A DNA stretch of 64,000 nt from Alteromonas sp. V450. Its GTDB lineage: Bacteria > Pseudomonadota > Gammaproteobacteria > Enterobacterales > Alteromonadaceae. Both the position numbers and the translations under genes were made by a program. The DNA lies in NCBI RefSeq assembly GCF_001885075.1, contig NZ_MODU01000004.1, positions 3,348,001 to 3,412,000 of the forward strand. Direction: 5' to 3'. Below are positions 56,216 through 64,000 of this stretch, piece after piece. Numbering within the stretch: position 1 is the first letter of the stretch; the number at the start of each line of letters is the position of its first letter. The notes under the pieces are model-generated. The model saw only the letters and a list, made by a program, of their open reading frames with translations, did no database searches and was not told the DNA's origin.

Positions 56216-56235
56216 AACTGTATTTTTATACAGTA
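56216..56235. promoter_or_regulatory. LexA (SOS) box of imuA-imuB-dnaE2
   Basis: CTG-TATTTTTATA-CAG is a perfect CTG-N10-CAG with the flanking AA...TA of the gammaproteobacterial SOS box. It lies 14 bases upstream of the imuA ATG, where repressor would cover the promoter. Confidence 0.93.
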
Positions 56236-56392
56236 TTATAGTGCAGCGTTAACCCTTTTCAAGATAAAACATGAAAGAGAAAATCCGCATTTCGCTAACT
56301 TGCTGAAAAGCCTAAAAGGATAAAGATTAAATTTGTGAAGGGTGTAACTAAGCCGCCTAAATTATTCGGCGGCTTATGGAAAGCATGTTTTT

Positions 56393-56899
56393 TTAAGAAG
56401 GAGTATCTGTAGAGGACGGTGTTTTTGTGCCTGTTACCGTATTTGTAAGGTGCTGACAAAAAGCAATGAATCCATCGGCAGTATTTTTAGCCCAAACCAT
56501 ACGAATACTGCTTGGTAGATCTTTTACAACTTCTTTAATTTCTTCTAGGCTGATGTCTTCGTTAGACAGTACCTTATTTAATGATTCTTCTAGCGAATAC
56601 CCCTTCTCACAACAGTGCATAACAATGCCGGAAAAGTTCTGCATCAATGGGAATAGTGCATCGTACTGAGCTTGGCTTATAAGCTTGCTTTTAAACGCAC
56701 TTTCCATACGAGCACTGAAATTCTTTTCCAGCGCATCGGTAACGAGTACTAAATTCCTGTAGGCATAAGTGATTTTACTGTTAGTTTGCTTGTTAGTGTT
56801 GCGCAACAGCGCTAACTCTTTCTGTAAATTTTGAGCGCGCAGTACAAAATAAATTAAAAATAAAACGAGTAGCCCAATAACCCCAAATGCAACCATCAT
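56393..56899 (-). CDS. Hypothetical membrane-anchored coiled-coil protein
   Basis: A 168-residue protein: an N-terminal membrane helix (about residues 2-20), a coiled-coil stretch (AQNLQKELALLRNTNKQTNSK), a helical domain with a Cys-Cys pair (MHCCEKG), and a Thr/Ser-rich tail. No family is recognised. Its ATG overlaps the stop of the DUF885 peptidase gene (ATGA), so it is translationally coupled to it. A TAAGCCGCC/GGCGGCTTA hairpin at 56349-56376 follows. Confidence 0.6.
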   Translation of the reverse strand: MMVAFGVIGLLVLFLIYFVLRAQNLQKELALLRNTNKQTNSKITYAYRNLVLVTDALEKNFSARMESAFKSKLISQAQYDALFPLMQNFSGIVMHCCEKGYSLEESLNKVLSNEDISLEEIKEVVKDLPSSIRMVWAKNTADGFIAFCQHLTNTVTGTKTPSSTDTPS

Positions 56900-58653
56900 T
56901 TTTCTTTTGCCTTTTGTTCTTGTATGAATGCGTTTATGTGTTGTTCTAAGATGAATAAAGGAACGGAGCCGTTTTCCAAAACAGCGCGGTGAAACTTACG
57001 TACATCAAAGGCCTCGCCCAATTCTGCTTCGGCTTTTGCACGTAGCGCTTTAATTTTTATTTCTCCAATTTTGTATGATAACGCCTGTGCAGGCCATGAA
57101 ATATAGCGGTCGATCTCTGTGTTAACGTTATGTTCAGAAAGGGCCGTGTTGTCCATCATATAAGCTACAGCTTGGTCTCTACTCCAGCCCATGGTATGCA
57201 TACCCGTATCCACAACCAAGCGGCATGCGCGCCACATTTCATAGCTTAAACGCCCAAAATTATCATACGGGTCTTCATAAATTCCAGCCTCTATACCTAG
57301 GAACTCAGAATATAACCCCCAACCTTCACCAAAAGCAGAAATGTAGGTGTTACGACGTACCATAGGTAAATTTTCAAGCTCAGCGGCTAATGATATTTGT
57401 AAGTGATGGCCAGGTACTGCCTCATGGAGGGTTAATGCAGGTAATGCGTACAAAGGGCGTTTATCTAGTGCATAAGTATTTACCCAATAGTAGCCAGGCT
57501 GATCGTCTCGGCTTGGATGAATATAGCGTCCTGTTGTGTATTTTGGCGCAATCGTATCTGGAACGGGTGCCACGCCATAAGGTGTTCTAGGTAAGTACTC
57601 AAATAGCGAAGGCAGTTTAGCATCCATTTTTTTAGCAATAAATGAGGCTTCTTTTAGCAACTCTTCTGCGCTGGTGGCGTAAAATTGTGGGTCTGTACGC
57701 AGAAATTTGATGAAGTCATTGATATCGCCTTTAAATTCAAGCTCATCAATGACTTGCTGCATTTCTGCGCGAATACGCTTCACTTCTGATAAACCCAGCG
57801 TATGAATTTCATCTGGTGTCATATTGGTCGTTGTGTAGTGCTTCGCTCTGTTTGCGTAATAAGCTGTACCGTTAGGCCATTTATTTGCTGCAATATCGTT
57901 ACGGGCGTTAGGCATATACTCTTCTACCATGAAGTCGTAAAAGCTTTGGTAGGCGGGCATTACCGTTTGGGTAATGGCATGAATACCTTGTTCCTTAAGT
58001 GTCGCTTTTTGACTGTCAGAGAAGTAGTCAGGAAAACGAGAGAACGGGCTAAAAAAACTACTATCTTCAGGCTGTTCGACAATGTATGCAGCTATAGACT
58101 CTTCAAAGCCCTCTAATACCACTTTAGGTTGTGTGTAGCCCTTTTTTAGCGCTTGTTTCATGTAGGCAATTTGCTGCTCAAAGTAGGGCTTTAAAGCGTG
58201 CAGTCGGGCAATGTATGCGTGATAGTCTTCCACTTTCTTAAAAGCAGATAGGTTAGGAAGCGAAGCCATTGCGCCATGAAAGCCATATTCTGAGTTAATT
58301 GGTACTAAATGCGCTTCGTACTCATATTCATCAATGTAGTTAGCTAAGCGGTACTGCTGCATCAATAACGCAATATACGCATCTTGTGAAATATTTTCCG
58401 GGTGATAATGCTTTAACGCATTTTGAAATGCTTTCCACTGCTCATTTTTTGTGGCAAGTGCTTTTGGAGAAATATCTGGTAAGACACCGGCCTGTCTATC
58501 ATCGCCGTGACGAGAAGCTAGTAAAGGGGAAACGGAAAGCTCATATTGCCAAATGTCATCAAGAAGTTGATACAAGCTTTCGTCGTTGTAGGGCTTAGCA
58601 GATAGACTAGCGCTGCTAAACAATAATAAAGCTGCTAAAACGTAGCGATACAT
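56896..58653 (-). CDS. DUF885 family secreted metallopeptidase-like protein
   Basis: A 585-residue protein with a signal peptide (MYRYVLAALLLFSSASLSA) and an all-alpha gluzincin-like fold. The zinc motif HEAVPGHH (HExxH-type with the extra PGHH of this family) lies near residue 424, and a downstream Glu in SAFGEGWGLYSEF fits the third ligand region. DUF885 members resemble dipeptidyl carboxypeptidases; the substrate is unknown. ATG 58653 has a GGAGACCCTT site. The following small membrane gene overlaps its end. Confidence 0.9.
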   Translation of the reverse strand: MYRYVLAALLLFSSASLSAKPYNDESLYQLLDDIWQYELSVSPLLASRHGDDRQAGVLPDISPKALATKNEQWKAFQNALKHYHPENISQDAYIALLMQQYRLANYIDEYEYEAHLVPINSEYGFHGAMASLPNLSAFKKVEDYHAYIARLHALKPYFEQQIAYMKQALKKGYTQPKVVLEGFEESIAAYIVEQPEDSSFFSPFSRFPDYFSDSQKATLKEQGIHAITQTVMPAYQSFYDFMVEEYMPNARNDIAANKWPNGTAYYANRAKHYTTTNMTPDEIHTLGLSEVKRIRAEMQQVIDELEFKGDINDFIKFLRTDPQFYATSAEELLKEASFIAKKMDAKLPSLFEYLPRTPYGVAPVPDTIAPKYTTGRYIHPSRDDQPGYYWVNTYALDKRPLYALPALTLHEAVPGHHLQISLAAELENLPMVRRNTYISAFGEGWGLYSEFLGIEAGIYEDPYDNFGRLSYEMWRACRLVVDTGMHTMGWSRDQAVAYMMDNTALSEHNVNTEIDRYISWPAQALSYKIGEIKIKALRAKAEAELGEAFDVRKFHRAVLENGSVPLFILEQHINAFIQEQKAKEK

Positions 58654-58689
58654 AAGGGTCTCCGGCAACCTTTACCGGAACCCCGGCGG

Positions 58690-59025
58690 TTACTCTTTCG
58701 TTGGTGTATATATTGGGCTTGGAAATGCCGTTACTTTATCAGATTTATTTTCCAATTTAGTAATTTTGGCAGAACCTTTTTTATTTACAGCGTCAATCCG
58801 TAAAATGTTGTGCATAGGAATGTAAGTTTTTGTTACCTCAGCAAATTCTGATTTTAAGCGTTCATGGCTAGGGTCCACCACAACGCTGGTATGCGTGTCC
58901 CAAACAAAATCGCCAATTTCAATAAAGCCAAACAAGGCCCCTTGAATTAACGTTTTTACATATAGCTCATACCGCTCCCCATTGCTGATAAACTGGACAC
59001 GGTAAAGTGTATTGTCTTTTGACAT
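58690..59025 (-). CDS. DUF1820 family protein
   Basis: A 111-residue protein that matches DUF1820 (LYRVQFISNGERYELYVKTLIQGALFGFIEIGDFVWDT...PMHNILRIDAV). It is cytoplasmic and beta-rich, with a Ser/Thr-rich end. No role is known. It lies 36 bases upstream of the DUF885 gene on the same strand. Confidence 0.85.
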   Translation of the reverse strand: MSKDNTLYRVQFISNGERYELYVKTLIQGALFGFIEIGDFVWDTHTSVVVDPSHERLKSEFAEVTKTYIPMHNILRIDAVNKKGSAKITKLENKSDKVTAFPSPIYTPTKE

Positions 59026-59267
59026 GTGCTGCTTTTGAACCTTAAAAAATGAAAAGATATCGTTGTAGATACAGAATTTAAAATTCTACAACGCTCTTAA
59101 AATACGGGCAACGGTAGAAAACTTATGTTGAGCGCAAAGATCAAAAAGCGTGTTGTAATGTATAGTATTGTGCCGTGATAAAAAGAGATAGGGCAAACTT
59201 ACGTGCCTTAGCACGTGAAGGTAAACTGCGGTACTATAAAGTCACAATGTAAAACGGTGAAATTAGA

Positions 59268-60905
59268 ATGATAAGAAAACTACTCGTAGGTAGTGCGGTT
59301 GCAACAATGGCATTTGCTGCCACAGCGCACAACCACAACTCGACAGAAAATGAATTTAATCCTGATACTCAGCGGATCAAGTCTCATTTGTTTTTTTTGG
59401 CAGACGATCTGTTAGAAGGGCGTGATACAGGTTCCCGTGGGCATGAAATAGCATCGCTATACATCGCCACAGAGTTTGCGAAGTATGGTTTGAAGCCGGC
59501 TGGAACAGATGGTTACATGCAAAGCGTGCCATTTCGCAAAGCTAATTTAGTGCAAGAGTCACCCACGTTTACTTATACGTACAATGGCGAAACGCTAAGT
59601 TTTGATTATCCCAAAGAATATCTAGCGGGCCCAAGTTTGTTGAGCACAGAGTCTCACGTGAAAGGTGAACTCGTTTTTGTTGGTTATGGCATTGTAGCGG
59701 ACGAATTGTCGCACAACGATTATAAAGGCCTTGATGTTGAAGGTAAGATCGTTGTTACGCTTGCAGGTAAGCCAAGTGACTTTCCATCAGAGGAAGGGGC
59801 TCACTTCGCGTCAGGCTATCAAAAGCAAAAATACGCTGTCGAGAACGGTGCTATTGGTATGATTACCATTACTACGCCGAAAAATGAAAAAGTACGCCCA
59901 TATCAAAGTCGTCTGAACTATATTCATACGCCACGTATGGCTTGGCTGGACGAAGAAGGCCAACCTGCAAATAGCTTTCCTCAGCTAAAAGGCGGTGCGT
60001 ACATGAGCGAGGGCGCAGCAAGAACATTGTTTGAAGGTGCAGAAAAAAGCCTAGACGATGTTTACGCTGTTCTTGAAGCTGACAAAGTGCCCACTGGCTT
60101 TGCACTGAAAGGCACCGTAGACATTAGCAAAAAGAGTACACATGACACCATAACCAGTCCTAATGTGGTAGGTGTATTAGAAGGTTCTGATCCCAAACTA
60201 AAAAATGAGTATGTGGTTTTTTCTGCTCATTCCGATCACATTGGTTTTGCCAAAACAGTTAAGAAAGACAATATCAATAACGGTGCAATGGACAATGCGT
60301 CTGGTACGTCAGTTATGTTGGAAACGGCTCGTTTGTTTAGCGAAATGGCTACCAAGCCTAAGCGTTCCATTTTATTCGTTTCTGTGACAGGTGAAGAAAA
60401 AGGATTGTTAGGTGCAGACTACTTTGCACGCAACCCAACAGTACCTTCAACAGCTATGGTCGCGAATGTTAATCTTGATATGCCTATTTTAACTTATGAA
60501 TTCGCTGACGTGATTGCTTTTGGCGCAAACCACAGTGACCTTCAGAAGTCGGTAGAAAAAGCTGCTGCGAATGCGGATATAGCGCTGAGCCCAGACCCAT
60601 GGCCCGAGCAGGCATTATTTACTCGCTCTGATCACTATGCATTCGTGAAACAAGGTGTGCCAGCGGTATTTGTGGTGCCAGGGCTAAAATCTAAAGATCC
60701 AAATGTAGATGGAAGCAAAGTGTTCGGGCAGTTTTTATCTACGCATTATCACAAGCCAAGTGACGATATCCATCAGCCGTTTAATTGGAAAGCTGCTGAA
60801 ACATTTACCAAAGTAAATGCGCAAATTGGTTGGACACTAGCAAATCAGAAAGATAAGCCAATGTGGAATGACGGAGATTTCTTCGGCAACACGTTTGGCC
60901 AGTAA
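59268..60905 (+). CDS. M28 family zinc peptidase, exported
   Basis: A 545-residue protein with a short signal peptide (LLVGSAVATMAFAATAHN), a protease-associated (PA) insert around residues 120-290, and an M28 aminopeptidase core. The zinc ligands are visible in order: SAHSDHIGF, NGAMDNASG, VTGEEKGLLG (catalytic Glu), NLDMP and SDHYAF. It probably trims N-terminal residues from peptides in the periplasm or outside the cell. It is convergent with the HIT-cytidylyltransferase gene. Confidence 0.93.
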   Translation: MIRKLLVGSAVATMAFAATAHNHNSTENEFNPDTQRIKSHLFFLADDLLEGRDTGSRGHEIASLYIATEFAKYGLKPAGTDGYMQSVPFRKANLVQESPTFTYTYNGETLSFDYPKEYLAGPSLLSTESHVKGELVFVGYGIVADELSHNDYKGLDVEGKIVVTLAGKPSDFPSEEGAHFASGYQKQKYAVENGAIGMITITTPKNEKVRPYQSRLNYIHTPRMAWLDEEGQPANSFPQLKGGAYMSEGAARTLFEGAEKSLDDVYAVLEADKVPTGFALKGTVDISKKSTHDTITSPNVVGVLEGSDPKLKNEYVVFSAHSDHIGFAKTVKKDNINNGAMDNASGTSVMLETARLFSEMATKPKRSILFVSVTGEEKGLLGADYFARNPTVPSTAMVANVNLDMPILTYEFADVIAFGANHSDLQKSVEKAAANADIALSPDPWPEQALFTRSDHYAFVKQGVPAVFVVPGLKSKDPNVDGSKVFGQFLSTHYHKPSDDIHQPFNWKAAETFTKVNAQIGWTLANQKDKPMWNDGDFFGNTFGQ

Positions 60906-60913
60906 TACAATGC

Positions 60914-60940
60914 GGGGCTAATACGTTGCGTTTTAGCCCC
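60914..60940. terminator. Hairpin between convergent genes
   Basis: GGGGCTA/TAGCCCC stem with a 13-base loop. The T-tract is weak. Confidence 0.5.
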
Positions 60941-60949
60941 ACTTTCCTG

Positions 60950-61789
60950 TCACAGTTTTCTTTTTAAAACCGTCGAACTTACGTTTGGCGTGTAGTCGAA
61001 ATAAACCATTTCACAGGTAACGCTGGGATACTTTCCCTTCCAATCTGATCCAACAGAAATCGCATCAATATTATATTCATCTACCACTTTCTGCTTGTTT
61101 TTATCGATTTGCGGTATGACCTCATCAACGAATCGATTTGATTCAAGAATAGAAATCCGTTCTTCAAAAGGAATAAGTGGCGGCCTACCTTTAGACTTAA
61201 CAATTAACTCGTCGGTGGACACTCCTACAATCAGGTAATCGCAGAGTGCTTTGGTTTTCTTCAAAATGTTTAAATGGCCCTGATGAAATATATCGAAGCA
61301 CCCAGACGTATACATTCTTCTATATTTTTTGGTTGTTACTGTCGTATTTTCGCTAAGCAGTGCAAAGTCTGCCTTAAGCGTCGACGTTAGTTCAGCCGTA
61401 TAAATATCGTCTAGCTCAATTGTTTCACTTAACACTGGCGGTTTCGGCCAATGTCGATCTTCAAACTGCTTTTCACAAAAGCTCACAGGGTGTTCGTAGC
61501 GAGGAATAACATGAAAATGCACGACAGGATCAACCATCATCAGCATCAAGTAGTTTATTTTGCTGAAGTTAAAGCGTTTTTTAAGTACACTTTCTATGTG
61601 AGAAACTACTTGTTTTTGCTCTTTTAACGCTTCTTCAGAAATATCAGCGTATTGAAACACATCTTCTTTACAGATGAGAATTAACGAGCCAAGCGTTACT
61701 TGTCCTGGTCGTAATAAAACGTGCCAGTAGTCGTATGATTTGATGAGGCTTTCTGGATATCCGAATTTCGATAAAGTAGCGTTTAGCAT
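60950..61789 (-). CDS. HIT domain fused to a glycerol-3-phosphate cytidylyltransferase-like domain
   Basis: A 279-residue fusion. The N-terminal HIT-like domain (about 1-110) carries NYLMLMMVDPVVHFHVIPRY; the central His (H91) and last His (H93) of the triad are present and the first is Val. The C-terminal domain (about 158-279) is a nucleotidyltransferase with the signature HQGH at 169-172, the phosphate-site GVSTDELIVKSKG, SVGSDWKGKY and a terminal VSST that matches the ISTT of TagD. The TagD type makes CDP-glycerol from CTP and glycerol-3-phosphate, and the neighbour supports this substrate. ATG 61789 was chosen over 61813. It is divergent from the glycerophosphotransferase gene. Confidence 0.85.
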   Translation of the reverse strand: MLNATLSKFGYPESLIKSYDYWHVLLRPGQVTLGSLILICKEDVFQYADISEEALKEQKQVVSHIESVLKKRFNFSKINYLMLMMVDPVVHFHVIPRYEHPVSFCEKQFEDRHWPKPPVLSETIELDDIYTAELTSTLKADFALLSENTTVTTKKYRRMYTSGCFDIFHQGHLNILKKTKALCDYLIVGVSTDELIVKSKGRPPLIPFEERISILESNRFVDEVIPQIDKNKQKVVDEYNIDAISVGSDWKGKYPSVTCEMVYFDYTPNVSSTVLKRKL

Positions 61790-61895
61790 GATTCTCGCGG
61801 AGTAAATGAACAATCTCTTTATTGTAATACAAACATAATTCTACGGATAGGCGCAGACTTTTTCGTAAGTAACAACAGTAATCGATAAAAATATC

Positions 61896-62960
61896 ATGAA
61901 AATAGCTTTTGACACCGTCAACGTATACTACTTACCTCAATTTATTCCTATAGCCGATGAGTTGGCTAAACGAGGGCATCAGGTGATGCTGGTATGTTAT
62001 AGCAATAAAAACGATGCCAATAAGTTTGAACAAGTGTTGTCGTCTTTAGCTTATGAGTATGTATGGGTAAACGATGAAAAAGCTGCAAGGGACTTATACC
62101 TAAAAACAACGCCAGACTGGATATTTTTTGGCAACGCATTTTCTTATTTGGATGATATCCATAAACACAGTAAAACAGCGCAGCTTGGTCACGGCGTAGG
62201 GCCTAAACCCAGCTACTATCATAAGTCTTGTACGCCGATGACTGTTAGGTTTATTGAAGGGAAAGCGCGTTTAGCAAAAATTCAGGAGCTTTATCCGAAC
62301 GATGTTTTCATACAAGTGGGCTTTTCAAAATTAGATCCACTATTTAACCAGACGGAAGCAGGGCTGGATTTTGCCAAGTTAGGTTTAGACAAAAATAAGC
62401 CAACGCTGTTATTTGCTCCCACTTTCAACCCTAGTTCATTAGAACGATTTCCCGATGATTGGCCAGCCCAATTCAGCGATTTCAATGTGCTCATTAAGCC
62501 TCACACTTTTACATATACTCGCGAGTCATACAAAAATCAGCGTAAAAAATTGCAGAAATGGGCGCAATTCGACAATGCATATGTTGCAACCGAAGTGGAT
62601 ATATCGCTACTTCCATTTATGCGTGACGCAGATATTCTAATAAGTGAAGCATCTAGTACGTTATTTGAGTTTGCAGCACTCTCTAAGCCTGTCATTGTGT
62701 GCAACTTCTTTAAATTGAAGTGGTCGTATCGTGGAATATTTAAGTATCGGTTTAAGAAGCGATTCGGCAAAGATAATGTCATTTATCAGAATATTGGCAT
62801 ACATATAAACCGCTTTTCTGAATTAAGAGAAGCCGTGACTAAACAGCTGAATGATGATTCACTGTTCGCAAAAGAGCGCAAAGAATACACAGAAAACCAC
62901 GTAGGCCCCACAGATGGCAACAGCTCTGTGCGCATCGTGGACTATATTGAAAACAATTAG
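61896..62960 (+). CDS. CDP-glycerol glycerophosphotransferase-like protein
   Basis: A 354-residue protein with a GT-B fold resembling TagB/TagF: an N-terminal sensing half (FIPIADELAKRGHQVMLVCYS), a middle GHGVGPKPSYY loop, and a C-terminal nucleotide-binding half with LLFAPTFNPSS, NVLIKPHTFTY and DADILISEASSTLFEFAALSKPV, the hallmark of CDP-glycerol transferases. It should transfer glycerol-phosphate units to a surface glycan. No membrane segment is visible. It lies head to head with the HIT-cytidylyltransferase gene with 106 bases between them. The actual acceptor (LPS, capsule or other) is unknown. Confidence 0.85.
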   Translation: MKIAFDTVNVYYLPQFIPIADELAKRGHQVMLVCYSNKNDANKFEQVLSSLAYEYVWVNDEKAARDLYLKTTPDWIFFGNAFSYLDDIHKHSKTAQLGHGVGPKPSYYHKSCTPMTVRFIEGKARLAKIQELYPNDVFIQVGFSKLDPLFNQTEAGLDFAKLGLDKNKPTLLFAPTFNPSSLERFPDDWPAQFSDFNVLIKPHTFTYTRESYKNQRKKLQKWAQFDNAYVATEVDISLLPFMRDADILISEASSTLFEFAALSKPVIVCNFFKLKWSYRGIFKYRFKKRFGKDNVIYQNIGIHINRFSELREAVTKQLNDDSLFAKERKEYTENHVGPTDGNSSVRIVDYIENN

Positions 62961-63040
62961 CGCGTTGCAAAGCGCTACTCTAAAGGCAGTAGCGCAATTA
63001 ATTATATGTGAGCCAAGCGAGAGTGTGCCTAAGCAAATGT

Positions 63041-63628
63041 TTAAATAAACATTTGCTTGAACGCTGCCCATTGCTCGTTAAATTGCTCAGTAGGCTTACG
63101 CGTGAAGCCACTGCGGATAAAGCTATTTATTCGACCATCGGTATAGCTAATCAGCATATTTGCTATAACGGCTTCATCTGCCGACAGCGTTTTACCTTCT
63201 CGTAGCTTTCTCTCTCTTAATACTTGTTTAAGTTGCGTTTCTAAGCGCTCAAAAAGTTTGGCTATGCGTGCGCGTAAGCGGTCTTGCTCACCCATTAAAG
63301 CGTCACCATTTAATATACGAGTAATTCCCGGGTTCTTTTCAGCAAAGCCAAGAATGAGATGCAAAATGAGTTGGCAGCGCGTAAGTGAGTCTTTTTCTTC
63401 GTTCACAATTTTATTAATTCGAGTGAACAATGTCTCTTCAATAAATTCAATCAGTCCTTCGAACATACGCGCTTTACTAGGGAAGTGGCGGTATAGGGCT
63501 GCTTCTGATACCCCCACTTTTTCTGCTAGTTTAGCTGTTGTAATACGTTGGCCTGGGCTGGTTTCTAGCATTCCAGCGAGTGCTTGCAGAATTTGCGCTC
63601 TGCGATTGGTTTTTTTGACTGCAGGCAT
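63041..63628 (-). CDS. slmA: Nucleoid occlusion factor SlmA (TetR family)
   Basis: A DNA-binding FtsZ antagonist that blocks division over the nucleoid. The 195-residue protein (E. coli 198) has the N-terminal TetR helix-turn-helix [32 protein letters not shown] and a family-specific C-terminus. ATG 63628 begins [14 protein letters not shown]; an upstream in-frame start at 63658 adds ten unlikely residues. It lies directly downstream of coaBC, without dut between them. Confidence 0.95.
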   Translation of the reverse strand: MPAVKKTNRRAQILQALAGMLETSPGQRITTAKLAEKVGVSEAALYRHFPSKARMFEGLIEFIEETLFTRINKIVNEEKDSLTRCQLILHLILGFAEKNPGITRILNGDALMGEQDRLRARIAKLFERLETQLKQVLRERKLREGKTLSADEAVIANMLISYTDGRINSFIRSGFTRKPTEQFNEQWAAFKQMFI

Positions 63629-63736
63629 GACGAAAATGTTTCCTCTGCGTCCGAACAAAAGCGTTCGGGTTCCATATTAAAGGCGACGGGCGCCAAAGGT
63701 GTTTTATTTATTATTTTATCGGCACATTATTTGTGC

Positions 63737-64000
63737 CTAGTTGCTTTTATTCATCGCTAAAAACTGTTCTGCGATAATAGTCAGCAATTGCTCCGCTAGC
63801 TCGTTTTTAGTGGTAGCCGGTAGTTTCTTATCACCAGTACGCCAGATAACGTGCAGCGCATTTTTGTCACTATTAAAACCTAAACCAGCTGCAGTAATAT
63901 TATTTGCAGCAATCATATCCAGGTTTTTCTTAGCTAATTTTGTGCGAGCGTACTCTTCAACGTTTTGACTTTCTGCAGCAAAACCTACACAGAAGGGTCT
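63737..64000 (-). CDS. coaBC: 3' end of coaBC (phosphopantothenoylcysteine synthetase/decarboxylase), partial
   Basis: Only the last 87 codons are in the window; the gene enters from the right edge. The translated end has [32 protein letters not shown] and [13 protein letters not shown], matching the CoaB (synthetase) domain of CoaBC. The stop is TAG at 63739-63737. It makes 4'-phosphopantetheine for coenzyme A. The window shows nothing of the decarboxylase half. Confidence 0.92.
   Translation of the reverse strand, partial: RPFCVGFAAESQNVEEYARTKLAKKNLDMIAANNITAAGLGFNSDKNALHVIWRTGDKKLPATTKNELAEQLLTIIAEQFLAMNKSN

Noticed and set aside
55841-56323. 160-codon frame opposite imuA
   Set aside because: Antisense to a well-supported gene and crosses the LexA box; composition does not look like a protein.
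63258-63680. 140-codon frame opposite slmA
   Set aside because: Antisense of slmA; no ribosome site, no family resemblance.

Overview
The window looks like the chromosomal origin region of a marine gammaproteobacterium of the order Alteromonadales, most likely Alteromonas or a close relative. This is inferred from gene order and remembered protein families; no search was run. The core is the classical gammaproteobacterial origin order: mnmG, oriC, mioC, mnmE, yidC, yidD, rnpA, rpmH, then dnaA, dnaN, recF, gyrB. It continues with glyS/glyQ, yihI, engB, the Spot 42 small RNA, polA, and the trkA-rsmB-fmt-def / dprA-smg-yrdD-tsaC-hemF-aroE-yrdA cluster that in E. coli adjoins rrnD. No mobile element, CRISPR array or tRNA was seen.

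Layout. 1-9.3 kb: mnmG, oriC (about 20 GATC sites and several DnaA boxes), then a leftward block holding helicase-loader genes (dnaC, dnaT), mioC, mnmE, yajQ, yidC, yidD, rnpA and rpmH. 9.3-16.4 kb: a dnaA promoter region rich in DnaA boxes and GATC, then dnaA-dnaN-recF-gyrB; recF carries two perfect ParB-binding (parS) 16-mers. 16.5-24.5 kb: a lipoprotein, glyS, glyQ, tag, a DUF2489 gene, yihI, a methyltransferase, a putative unannotated small transcript, cytochrome c4 and engB. 24.5-36 kb: a shortened Spot 42 RNA, polA, a second DnaA-box/GATC cluster, elbB, trkH, a chromosomal traT, trkA, rsmB, fmt and def. 36-44 kb: LysM protein, dprA, smg, yrdD, tsaC, hemF, an FNR box, ompW, a truncated globin, aroE and yrdA.

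44-47.6 kb: a ribosomal RNA unit with its own promoter and boxA but only 23S and 5S. The 16S gene and spacer tRNAs that should precede the 23S are absent, although this is the position of a full operon in E. coli. A decayed 5S-like fragment lies 1 kb downstream. 47.8-64 kb: lineage-specific and accessory genes, namely a PH-domain protein, a PagL-like deacylase, a periplasmic binding protein, a LexA-controlled mutasome (imuA-imuB-dnaE2), two metallopeptidases, a divergent pair for a putative CDP-glycerol pathway (a HIT-cytidylyltransferase fusion and a glycerophosphotransferase), slmA and the 3' end of coaBC.

How it fits together. The first 28 kb concentrates replication start and control (oriC, DnaA, clamp, helicase loader, gyrase, PolA) with segregation sites (parS). 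The 34-44 kb block serves translation start and maturation, DNA uptake, haem synthesis and oxygen-related functions. The most unusual observations are the 23S-5S operon without 16S, the CDP-glycerol gene pair, the unannotated small transcripts, and the second DnaA-box/GATC cluster upstream of polA.
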